Shown piece by piece: positions 1 to 5,394 of a stretch of DNA of 8,099 nt. A program made the translations under genes and the position numbers. The notes under the pieces are model-generated. The model was not told the DNA's origin. It saw only the letters and a list, made by a program, of their open reading frames with translations, and did no database searches. Each line of letters begins with the position of its first letter. Within the stretch, counting starts at the first letter, position 1. The DNA comes from Bacteroidota bacterium (GTDB taxonomy: Bacteria > Bacteroidota > Bacteroidia > UKL13-3). Location of the stretch: positions 1-8,099 of the forward strand of contig RGVD01000117.1 in the NCBI GenBank assembly GCA_010027395.1, given 5' to 3'.

Positions 1-188
1 ATCGTTCTCTTCAGCTTTATCTTGTCTATATCCAAAGCCTGAAGGGTCTTGATAGCCTTGCCATCACCTTCTCTAATAAGGCCAAGCAACAAGTGCTCGG
101 TGCCTATGTAATCGTGCCCTAGTCTTATAGCTTCTTCGCGGCTATAGCTAATTACGTCTTTAACGCGTGGCGAAAATTTTGCTTCCAT
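1..188 (-). CDS. clpC: ATP-dependent Clp protease ATPase subunit ClpC, N-terminal fragment
   Basis: Only the first 62 codons are inside the window; the gene runs off the left edge. The protein begins MEAKFSPRVKDVISYSREEA and continues with HDYIGTEHLLLGLIREGDG (residues 25-43), the first half of the double Clp N-terminal (Clp_N) repeat that binds adaptors and substrates. This is the highly conserved start of ClpC, a cytoplasmic AAA+ unfoldase (HSP100) that feeds substrates to the ClpP peptidase. The ATG at 186-188 is the natural start because the conserved family N-terminus begins exactly there. The two AAA+ modules expected further on cannot be seen, so a ClpA/ClpB-like paralogue is not strictly excluded, but the SPRVKDVISYSREEA and GTEHLLLGLIREG signatures strongly favour ClpC. 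The gene lies downstream of the yhhQ-like gene on the same strand, but across about 260 bp, so it probably has its own promoter. Confidence 0.93.
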   Translation of the reverse strand, partial: MEAKFSPRVKDVISYSREEAIRLGHDYIGTEHLLLGLIREGDGKAIKTLQALDIDKIKLKRT

Positions 189-216
189 GTATATATACTC
201 CGATTTTTATTATGCT

Positions 217-243
217 TAAAGATAAGTCAAACTATGTTCCAAA
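217..243 (-). promoter_or_regulatory. possible clpC promoter
   Basis: Read on the minus strand, TATCTTTA (217-224) matches 7 of 8 positions of the Bacteroidota -7 element TAnnTTTG. A TTTG at 240-243 could serve as the -33 element, but the 15-nt spacer is shorter than the usual 19 or so. Transcription would start roughly 20-25 nt before the clpC ATG. The rest of the 189-450 gap shows no convincing gene, and no hairpin with a T-tract terminates the upstream yhhQ-like gene. Tentative. Confidence 0.3.
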
Positions 244-450
244 ACAGTTTACGCAATTTATAATTTGAATTTAGAAAACAATATCAATTATGTTCACAAA
301 TAGGTGTTAGCTGTTTATTGGTGTCCATATCAAGTATTTCCGTTTGGTAAATCGCTAATCAAAACCAACTTAAAATACATCATCACGTTTTCAAATTCGT
401 TATAAATTCTTAGTGCCTCAGAATGACTAATTCGTTAGCAAATCAAAAAA

Positions 451-1227
451 CTATTCCGATTTAGCTGCATCTTGAATCATTTTCTCGGCAAGTTCTTTAC
501 CCAAATAAGCATCAATTAGCTTGTGAATAAAGTAAAGCAATGGAATCATCACAAATGCTGCTGTGAATTTGTACACATAATTTACAATGCAAATGGCCAA
601 AACCTGCGACAATGGCCACTGGTCGGGGGTGTTCAATTTACCTAAATAAAAGGCAATGTATAAAACTACAAAACTATCTATCAGTTGCGATACCAATGTA
701 CTGATGGTGGCTCTAAGCCAAAGATGCTTATCACCAGTGTTTTGACGCACCCAATGAAAGACCTTTACATCTATTAACTGACCTAATAAAAAAGCCACCA
801 ATGAACCAATGATGATCCATAAACCTTGACCAAATATGGAATTATATGCTAAATTCATATCCAAAGGACCGCTCTCAGTTTGCTTGGTATTCCAAAAATC
901 AGCACCTGTGGCGTGCATGGCTGTAAAAACCCCAATAAAAGAATAGGCTATCAAAGTGGCTGCTATCAAAGAATAAAGCCTCACTGCTTTGTGCCCAAAA
1001 TATTCGTTTATAATGTCTGTCATCACAAACACAATGGGCCAAAGGATAACACCTGCGGTCATGTTAAACGAGAGTTCAAATCCAAACATTTGCCAATTGG
1101 CAGGCTCAAATCCAAGGGTTTTTTCGAGAGAAAATATCTTCACACCAATAAACTCAGCAATGATGGCATTGGCAATAAAAAACGAACCCAGTACTAAAAA
1201 CAATATATTGCGTTTTGATTCCTTCAT
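451..1227 (-). CDS. yhhQ: queuosine precursor transporter (YhhQ/QPTR, VUT family)
   Basis: This is a 258-residue polytopic inner-membrane protein of the YhhQ/DUF165 family. Characterised members import queuosine precursors (preQ0, preQ1 or queuine) for tRNA modification. About six hydrophobic segments are visible, near residues 8-28, 56-71, 83-104, 131-151, 175-196 and 207-234. Family signatures are present: DIINEYFG (71-78) at the end of the second segment, GQLIDVKVFHWVR (149-161) and RATISTLVSQLIDSF (172-186). The C-terminal tail (KELAEKMIQDAAKSE) is charged and cytoplasmic-looking. The ATG at 1225-1227 is followed by a short basic stretch (KESKR) and then the first membrane segment, as expected. 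The gene is divergent from the deoxynucleoside kinase. I saw no preQ1-riboswitch-like element in the 132-bp upstream region. A tgt gene 5.6 kb away in the same window supports the queuosine role. The exact substrate cannot be read from sequence. Confidence 0.9.
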   Translation of the reverse strand: MKESKRNILFLVLGSFFIANAIIAEFIGVKIFSLEKTLGFEPANWQMFGFELSFNMTAGVILWPIVFVMTDIINEYFGHKAVRLYSLIAATLIAYSFIGVFTAMHATGADFWNTKQTESGPLDMNLAYNSIFGQGLWIIIGSLVAFLLGQLIDVKVFHWVRQNTGDKHLWLRATISTLVSQLIDSFVVLYIAFYLGKLNTPDQWPLSQVLAICIVNYVYKFTAAFVMIPLLYFIHKLIDAYLGKELAEKMIQDAAKSE

Positions 1228-1260
1228 ATCTTAATTATAATAATACAATTATAAACACAA

Positions 1261-1268
1261 TAAGTTTG
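1261..1268 (+). promoter_or_regulatory. possible -7 element for the deoxynucleoside kinase gene
   Basis: TAAGTTTG is an exact match to the Bacteroidota -7 consensus TAnnTTTG and lies in the divergent intergenic region, 91 nt before the kinase ATG. No TTTG -33 element is visible at the expected distance, and an 8-mer like this can occur by chance in AT-rich DNA, so support is modest. Confidence 0.28.
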
Positions 1269-1359
1269 AAAGAAAGCGTTTAAGCAAAATGTTGAAAGTG
1301 TGTTAAAATCCTCTCTGAACTATTACTTAAAATCGTAAGTTGAAATAAATAAAAATAGT

Positions 1360-1971
1360 ATGCACTTAGCCATAGCAGGAAACATAGGATCGGGGAAGAC
1401 AACATTGACCACACTTTTGTCGAAACACTACAAATTTGAGCCACATTATGAGGATGTGGAAGACAATCCCTACATCAGCGATTTTTATGAAGACATGCAA
1501 AGATGGAGCTTCAATTTACAAATCTATTTTTTAAATAGCCGCTACAATACCGTTTTGGGTTTGCAAAAATCTAAGAAAAACATCATCCAAGACAGAACCA
1601 TTTACGAAGATGCCAACATTTTTGCACCTAATCTTCACTCGATGGGATTGATGAGCACGCGCGATTTTGAAACCTACCAAAAACTTTTTGAATCACTAAA
1701 CCAAACCATTAAAGCACCTGATTTATTGGTGTATTTAAGAGCTTCCATCCCATCCTTGGTTAACAACATACAAAAGCGTGGCAGAGATTATGAAGACAGC
1801 ATCCGTTTGGATTATTTAAAACGCCTTAACGAAAGATATGAAGCATGGATTAGCACCTACAAACACAAGCATATTATTATTGAAGTAGATGATTTGAACT
1901 ATGCCGAACGCCCTGAAGATTTGGGTAAGGTTATTTCAAGAATTGAAACAGAAATAAACGGTTTGTTCTAA
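1360..1971 (+). CDS. deoxynucleoside kinase (dNK/dGK-dAK family)
   Basis: A 203-residue cytoplasmic kinase that phosphorylates deoxynucleosides to their 5'-monophosphates for dNTP salvage. The N-terminal P-loop GNIGSGKTT (7-15) binds ATP. The acidic/aromatic stretch E31-D32-V33-E34-D35-N36-P37-Y38 corresponds to the region carrying the catalytic acidic residue and part of the nucleoside site. Q54 and the following Y/F/N/R residues fit the base-binding helix. DRTIYED (78-84) is the family's DR/ER-S/T motif that contacts the sugar. PDLLVYLRA (120-128) is the conserved core strand, and RGRDYE (140-145) is the arginine-rich LID. Length is typical of bacterial dNKs. The start is unambiguous because the P-loop follows six residues after the ATG. 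Whether the preferred substrate is dA, dG, dC or broad cannot be decided here. It is a single-gene transcription unit ending in a strong terminator. Confidence 0.9.
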   Translation: MHLAIAGNIGSGKTTLTTLLSKHYKFEPHYEDVEDNPYISDFYEDMQRWSFNLQIYFLNSRYNTVLGLQKSKKNIIQDRTIYEDANIFAPNLHSMGLMSTRDFETYQKLFESLNQTIKAPDLLVYLRASIPSLVNNIQKRGRDYEDSIRLDYLKRLNERYEAWISTYKHKHIIIEVDDLNYAERPEDLGKVISRIETEINGLF

Positions 1972-1993
1972 ACAAACTAAAGATTTAAAAGAG

Positions 1994-2023
1994 AAGTCAG
2001 GTGGAAACGCCTGACTTTTATTG
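1994..2023 (+). terminator. intrinsic terminator after the deoxynucleoside kinase gene
   Basis: A 10-bp stem pairs 1994-2003 with 2008-2017, with a single T-G wobble (2002/2009), closed by a GAAA tetraloop at 2004-2007. It is followed by TTTTATTG. The structure starts 23 nt after the kinase stop codon. The other strand lacks a matching T-tract, so it should act only in the plus direction. Confidence 0.92.
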
Positions 2024-2037
2024 TTTATCAAAGAATG

Positions 2038-2045
2038 TATGTTTG
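2038..2045 (+). promoter_or_regulatory. possible -7 promoter element of the acetyltransferase gene
   Basis: TATGTTTG matches the Bacteroidota -7 consensus TAnnTTTG exactly. It sits between the upstream terminator and the acetyltransferase ATG at 2066, which would give a leader of about 10-15 nt. An upstream ATTG (2020-2023) is a poor and too-close -33 candidate. Its position immediately after a terminator makes a promoter here necessary, which raises the plausibility. Confidence 0.42.
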
Positions 2046-2065
2046 CCATACCCAAATAGAGAAAC

Positions 2066-2569
2066 ATGACTAGCATAGAAATTATACCTGCTGAAGAAAG
2101 CCATTTACCCGCCATTTTTTCTATTTACAATGATGCCATATTGCATGGCACTGCAACCTTTGATACTGATACCAAAAGCAATGAAGAAATAACCCAATGG
2201 TGGAAAAAACATAACCAAAAATACTGTGTGTTTGTTGCTATGCACGGTAGTGAATTATTGGGTTGGGCTAGCCTTAGCCAATGGAGCGATAAGCAAGCCT
2301 ATAACGATTCGGCTGAATTAAGTGTATATATTTTACCAAGTTCCCAAGGGCAAAACATTGGACAAATGCTAATGAAAAAAGTATTGGAGCAAGGCAAATC
2401 TGAAGGGGTTCATACCGTTATTTCGCGCATTACCCAAGGAAATGATATCAGCATACACATACACAAAAAATTTGGGTTTGAAATGGTAGGTGTATTGAAA
2501 GAGGTTGGCCGAAAGTTTGGCCGATTGTTGGATGTTACAATGATGCAGAAGATTTTAAATGAACTTTAG
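2066..2569 (+). CDS. GNAT-family N-acetyltransferase, phosphinothricin/methionine-sulfone acetyltransferase-like
   Basis: A 167-residue GNAT-fold enzyme that transfers acetyl from acetyl-CoA to an amino group. The pyrophosphate-binding motif A spans residues 83-103 (AELSVYILPSSQGQNIGQML), with the Q-x-x-I/G-x-G/A-type loop as Q94-G95-x-x-I98-G99. Motif B follows as N126 with HKKFGF (133-138) and the tail GRKFGRLLDVTMMQK. The early IYNDAILHGTATFDT (20-34) resembles the substrate-side segment of phosphinothricin acetyltransferase (Pat/Bar) and of YncA/MnaT, which acetylates methionine sulfone or sulfoximine. Full length for that subfamily. The real substrate is uncertain, since many such genes are annotated from this resemblance alone. 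The gene has its own short upstream region and converges on the zinc-ribbon gene, with a 4-bp overlap of the two 3' ends. Confidence 0.85.
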   Translation: MTSIEIIPAEESHLPAIFSIYNDAILHGTATFDTDTKSNEEITQWWKKHNQKYCVFVAMHGSELLGWASLSQWSDKQAYNDSAELSVYILPSSQGQNIGQMLMKKVLEQGKSEGVHTVISRITQGNDISIHIHKKFGFEMVGVLKEVGRKFGRLLDVTMMQKILNEL

Positions 2570-2820
2570 CCTCTTTTGCTTTGATAGAAGATTCGATAGC
2601 AATTTAAACACCTGTATTTTTTCAAATCACTCATGTTCATCATTTGTATGTTTTTGAAAAATTGGCTTCTTTTCAATCGTTCTGACTTATTAGATTTACA
2701 TTTAGGGCAAACCAATTCTCTTGTTATCTTTCTCTTGAAGTTTAAATACAGATAAAACAAGACCAAAATAGGTCCGAATACTTCGATGTATTGCTCATAA
2801 GGTTCTATTAACTCCATCAT
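2566..2820 (-). CDS. small membrane-anchored zinc-ribbon protein, function unknown
   Basis: I do not recognise a named family for this 84-residue product. It has one hydrophobic segment at about residues 14-28 (VFGPILVLFYLYLNF), followed by basic residues (KRKITR), which would leave the C-terminal part cytoplasmic. The remainder holds two CxxC knuckles, C38-P-K-C41 and C71-L-N-C74, spaced 29 residues apart, the pattern of a rubredoxin-type zinc ribbon. The region between them is rich in lysine and arginine. Two consecutive Met codons (2818-2820 and 2815-2817) could both serve as start. The stop TAA on this strand (2566-2568) overlaps the TAG of the convergent acetyltransferase gene. The coherent membrane-plus-zinc-ribbon layout argues that this is a real gene. 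A partner protein or nucleic acid contact is possible but not shown. Confidence 0.68.
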   Translation of the reverse strand: MMELIEPYEQYIEVFGPILVLFYLYLNFKRKITRELVCPKCKSNKSERLKRSQFFKNIQMMNMSDLKKYRCLNCYRIFYQSKRG

Positions 2821-2845
2821 AATTTGTACGAGATTATATTTTTTT

Positions 2846-2874
2846 TCCCAAATTAGAAAAATTTATTTTTGGGA
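2846..2874. repeat. inverted repeat between the zinc-ribbon and lipoprotein genes
   Basis: TCCCAAA (2846-2852) and TTTGGGA (2868-2874) form a perfect 7-bp inverted repeat around a 15-nt AT-rich spacer. The dyad lies 25 bp upstream of the start of the minus-strand zinc-ribbon gene and just upstream of the putative -7 element of the plus-strand lipoprotein gene. It could be an operator for either gene, or chance. Confidence 0.4.
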
Positions 2875-2882
2875 TATGAAAA

Positions 2883-2890
2883 TATCTTTG
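2883..2890 (+). promoter_or_regulatory. probable -7 promoter element of the lipoprotein gene
   Basis: TATCTTTG is an exact match to the Bacteroidota -7 consensus TAnnTTTG, 87 nt before the lipoprotein ATG. A TTTG at 2868-2871 lies upstream but at only 11 nt spacing, too short for a standard -33 element. The predicted transcript would begin just before the AT-rich hairpin at 2901-2924. Confidence 0.42.
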
Positions 2891-2900
2891 TGAATAGGTC

Positions 2901-2924
2901 TTTATTTTATTTCAGTAAAATAAA
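2901..2924. repeat. AT-rich perfect hairpin in the lipoprotein leader
   Basis: TTTATTTTA (2901-2909) and TAAAATAAA (2916-2924) are perfect 9-bp inverted copies around a TTTCAG loop. If transcription starts near 2896, this hairpin would be at the extreme 5' end of the lipoprotein mRNA, where it could influence stability. It lacks GC pairs, so it is a weak structure as RNA and may instead be a protein-binding dyad in DNA. Confidence 0.5.
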
Positions 2925-2977
2925 TGTAGAAGATCGCTAAACAGAGCTATTATCGTGCAATAGACTTACATATTAAT

Positions 2978-3862
2978 ATGAAAAACCTAATTGTTTCAAT
3001 TTTATTAATCAGTATTTTGGCAATTGCCTGTTCACCAAAAACCTATGATTCACTTGAATGGCAAGGAACAGAAATTGGAATTGATGGTCTCATTAATGAT
3101 TGGTCTAACCCTTTGCGCTTTTACGATTACAAAAGCAAGATTAATTATAGCATTTCCAATGACCTTAAAAATATTTACTTGTGTATTAAAATTTCAGACA
3201 GGCCTACCCAAATGAAAATACTACGAGCAGGAATGGAAATTAAAATTGATTCATTGGGTAAGAATGAATTCCCTGTTTCTTTTATTTATCCCATACCAAA
3301 TCAAAACAAAGGCATGAACTTACGAAAGCCTGAAAACGAATCGGAAATAAAATTGGAGGACAAACAAGACCGCTCACAAATGATGAAACGGTACTTAATA
3401 GAAGCTAAAAATGCTCAACTAATAGGCTTTAAGGCAGAATTGGGTAATAGTATTTCACTCCTTGAAAACACATCAGGCATACATGCTGCGATACATATTG
3501 ATAATGGGGGTATCATGTGTTATGAAGCCCTTATTCCATTTGAAACTTTTTATAAAAAGTCTTTAAGTGAAGCCGATTCCAATCTTGTTTTTAATTATGA
3601 GATTAAAATAAATGCGCTACCAGCACCATCATTGAGCGCTGGTGGTGGGTACAATGGAGGCGGAAACCCCAGTAGCATAAGTGGTAGAGGCCTGCAAACT
3701 GGCGCTAGAGGGCCCCAAGGTGGTGGTGGTGGAATACCAGGAGCTGGAGGTCAAGGTGGCAACTATAATAATATAGGCTATACTGAGATGTATAATGCGA
3801 ATGAAATAAAAATGAAATTGAAATTTGCTTTAGGTACTAAGTCTGCTCAAATAGTTCCATAA
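2978..3862 (+). CDS. predicted lipoprotein with glycine-rich segment, possibly CBM9/DOMON-like
   Basis: A 294-residue envelope protein of unknown function. The N-terminus is a type II signal peptide: MKN, a hydrophobic stretch, then LAIAC with the lipidated cysteine at residue 18. Directly after Cys18 comes SPKTYD, without the acidic cluster used as a surface-export signal in some Bacteroidota, so a periplasm-facing location is slightly favoured. Residues 28-95 (motifs GIDGLINDW, NYSISND, NIYLCIKISD and AGMEIKIDSLGK) have the rhythm of a carbohydrate-binding family 9/DOMON-like beta-sandwich common in Bacteroidota lipoproteins; this assignment is from pattern memory. Residues 222-261 are strongly glycine-rich with Gln, Asn, Ser and Pro, a low-complexity loop before the last strands (NEIKMKLKFAL). 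The start is supported by the signal peptide. It converges on aroE with a 28-bp gap. Ligand and role are unknown. Confidence 0.8.
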   Translation: MKNLIVSILLISILAIACSPKTYDSLEWQGTEIGIDGLINDWSNPLRFYDYKSKINYSISNDLKNIYLCIKISDRPTQMKILRAGMEIKIDSLGKNEFPVSFIYPIPNQNKGMNLRKPENESEIKLEDKQDRSQMMKRYLIEAKNAQLIGFKAELGNSISLLENTSGIHAAIHIDNGGIMCYEALIPFETFYKKSLSEADSNLVFNYEIKINALPAPSLSAGGGYNGGGNPSSISGRGLQTGARGPQGGGGGIPGAGGQGGNYNNIGYTEMYNANEIKMKLKFALGTKSAQIVP

Positions 3863-3890
3863 AATTTTAGGTATTTTTAAATGTCAACTT

Positions 3891-4652
3891 TCAACTATGC
3901 GACCATATTTCCCAGCTTTTTTCTGCCTGCAAATGCAGCATCTCTAGTCCATTTTTAATGGAAGCTCCTCTCATTTTTGCTTCCCTTAGGAAACTTGGTT
4001 CTTCGGGCAGATAAATTAAATCGTAGCAGTAGTGTGAATCATTTATACAATCAAATGGTAAAGGAAGCAAATCCTTTACATGCGGAAACATTCCCACAGG
4101 GGTGCAATTAACAATCAATTGAGATGATTCAATGATGTCTCTCGACAAGTCTTCATAAGCAATAAAATCATCTGTCGCCAGCCTTGTCACAGTTATAATT
4201 TCCACTCCATTTTTCTTAAGCACATATTTGATAGCCTTAGCGGCACCACCATTGCCCAAAACAATCGCTCTTTTTAGTTTTGAAATATCTTTTACAAAAT
4301 TAATTAGAGATACTTCAAAACCATGCACATCAGTATTATAACCAATTAATTTATACTCATCAAGATTTGCAGATTCTCTGGTAACTTTCACGCAATTTAC
4401 CGCGCCAATCTCCAAAGCGCTAATGTCAATTTCATGAAGCAATCGGAGGATATCTTGTTTATATGGAATAGTTACATTGAAACCTTTGATGTTGGTATGA
4501 AAAACCAAGATTTCCTTTAGCAAAACTATGTCAGAAATTGGGAAGTTTCGATAACTATATTCTGATAAATTAAGTTCGTTGAATTTATTAGTAAAGTAAT
4601 CTTTACTGAAGTTGTTTTTTAAAGGGTATCCAATGAGTCCGAATTGGGGCAT
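3891..4652 (-). CDS. aroE: shikimate dehydrogenase
   Basis: This 253-residue enzyme reduces 3-dehydroshikimate to shikimate with NADPH in the chorismate pathway. Substrate-site residues are visible: catalytic Lys65 in FNVTIPYK (58-65), Asn86 in GAVN, Asp108 in YNTD, and Gln242 in the C-terminal helix LQAEKSWEIW. The cofactor loop is GNGGAAKA (133-140), followed by NCTPVGM (182-188). The N-terminal substrate motif is unusual: GYPLKNNFSK has Asn13-Asn14 where the family normally has His-Ser, while the second serine (Ser16) is kept. Residues after the NADP loop (TVTRLAT) lack the clear Asn-Arg-Thr pattern of canonical AroE. Slightly short but within the range of compact Bacteroidota AroE. The ATG lies two bases after the engB stop, so translation is probably coupled to engB. 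All other active-site residues are present, so I infer an active enzyme. Confidence 0.9.
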   Translation of the reverse strand: MPQFGLIGYPLKNNFSKDYFTNKFNELNLSEYSYRNFPISDIVLLKEILVFHTNIKGFNVTIPYKQDILRLLHEIDISALEIGAVNCVKVTRESANLDEYKLIGYNTDVHGFEVSLINFVKDISKLKRAIVLGNGGAAKAIKYVLKKNGVEIITVTRLATDDFIAYEDLSRDIIESSQLIVNCTPVGMFPHVKDLLPLPFDCINDSHYCYDLIYLPEEPSFLREAKMRGASIKNGLEMLHLQAEKSWEIWSHS

Positions 4653-4654
4653 GC

Positions 4655-5266
4655 TTAACCTTTGGCTACATTAAAGGATTTACTAATCTGACTGATGTAA
4701 TCCAAAAGTTCCTCTCTGCCAATCTTTTTCTCCGAAGATGTTTGAAAAACTTGTGGCATAGCAGCCCAATCTTTTAACATTTCCGCTTCAAAAGCAGCTA
4801 TATTGGCCTGAGCTTGTAGTGGTTTTAGTTTATCTAATTTTGTAAAAACAATAGCAAACGGCACCCCAATTTCGCCTAATAGATTAATAAAACTCAAATC
4901 GCTGATTTGGGGCGGAACACGGCTATCAACTAGCACAAAAACACATTGTAAGTTTTCACGTTTACGCAAATAATTTTCAAGGGTTGCTTCCCACTCGGTT
5001 CTCAATGTTTTGCTACGCTTGGCATAACCATAGCCAGGCAAATCTACCAAAAACCAGTTTTCGTTGATTTTGTAGTAATTTAAACTAACTGTTTTTCCGG
5101 GTGTGGATGAAGTACGGGCCAATTGTTTTTTAACCACTAACATATTGATTAAGGAAGATTTACCTACATTACTTCTACCAATAAATGCGTATTCTGGCAG
5201 GTATTCGGTAGGGCAATCGCTTAGTTTATTTGCACTCCTTTGAAAAATAGCCGACTTAATTTCCAT
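4655..5266 (-). CDS. engB: ribosome biogenesis GTP-binding protein EngB/YsxC
   Basis: A 203-residue TRAFAC-class GTPase needed for assembly of the 50S subunit. All G motifs are present: G1 GRSNVGKSS (30-38), the switch I segment RTSSTPGKT (51-59), G3 DLPGYGYAKRSK (75-86, the YihA/YsxC family signature), G4 TKLD (142-145) and G5 TSS (176-178). Length is typical of the family, and no extra domains are present. The first gene of an engB-aroE pair, it overlaps nothing and is followed after 2 bp by aroE. The ATG at 5264-5266 is the right start because the family N-terminus (strand, then NKLSDCP, EYAFIGRSN) fits. A near-perfect promoter element directly upstream suggests a leaderless transcript. 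It is divergent from ubiE. Confidence 0.96.
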   Translation of the reverse strand: MEIKSAIFQRSANKLSDCPTEYLPEYAFIGRSNVGKSSLINMLVVKKQLARTSSTPGKTVSLNYYKINENWFLVDLPGYGYAKRSKTLRTEWEATLENYLRKRENLQCVFVLVDSRVPPQISDLSFINLLGEIGVPFAIVFTKLDKLKPLQAQANIAAFEAEMLKDWAAMPQVFQTSSEKKIGREELLDYISQISKSFNVAKG

Positions 5267-5270
5267 GCTG

Positions 5271-5278
5271 CAAAGTTA
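5271..5278 (-). promoter_or_regulatory. probable -7 promoter element of engB-aroE
   Basis: On the minus strand TAACTTTG exactly matches the Bacteroidota -7 consensus TAnnTTTG and is only 4 nt before the engB ATG. With the start site expected about 5-7 nt downstream of the element, the mRNA would begin at or next to the start codon, that is, leaderless. No good -33 TTTG is seen at standard spacing. Confidence 0.5.
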
Positions 5279-5358
5279 ATTTTTTTGCTTGGTTTCTTTG
5301 TAGCCTGAAAACATTATGCCTTGAAAAGCCTTATTAAATAGAAACATTTTAACGAAAA

Positions 5359-5375
5359 AGCTATTAGTAATAGCT
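5359..5375. promoter_or_regulatory. 17-bp perfect palindrome, candidate operator upstream of ubiE/menG
   Basis: AGCTATTA and TAATAGCT are perfect 8-bp inverted copies around a single central G. The dyad lies 20 bp before the ubiE ATG and abuts a ubiE -7-like element, so a bound dimeric regulator would block that promoter. No regulator gene is in the window, and the dyad could also be fortuitous. Confidence 0.45.
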
Positions 5376-5382
5376 ATTTTCG
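5375..5382 (+). promoter_or_regulatory. possible -7 element of the ubiE-porT-tgt run
   Basis: TATTTTCG matches 7 of 8 positions of TAnnTTTG and ends 12 nt before the ubiE ATG, giving a very short leader. Its first base is the last base of the palindrome at 5359-5375. No TTTG -33 element is seen at normal spacing. Confidence 0.33.
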
Positions 5383-5394
5383 TAGACGAAAAAG

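Noticed and set aside
341..442. Minus-strand open frame of about 33 codons in the clpC-yhhQ gap
   Set aside because: It has no usable start before a GTG-ATG-ATG that leaves only about 16 residues, and no recognisable protein pattern.
880..1234. Two plus-strand open frames inside the yhhQ-like gene
   Set aside because: They are antisense to a clear membrane transporter, and their translations look like random Lys/Asn/His-rich shadow sequence.
1228..1359. preQ1 riboswitch upstream of the queuosine-precursor transporter
   Set aside because: The region is AT-rich with no GC stem followed by the A-rich tail of the preQ1-I class, and no larger preQ1-II-like fold could be seen by eye.
3863..3890. 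Terminator between the lipoprotein gene and aroE
   Set aside because: The 28-bp gap has T-runs but no stem worth calling.
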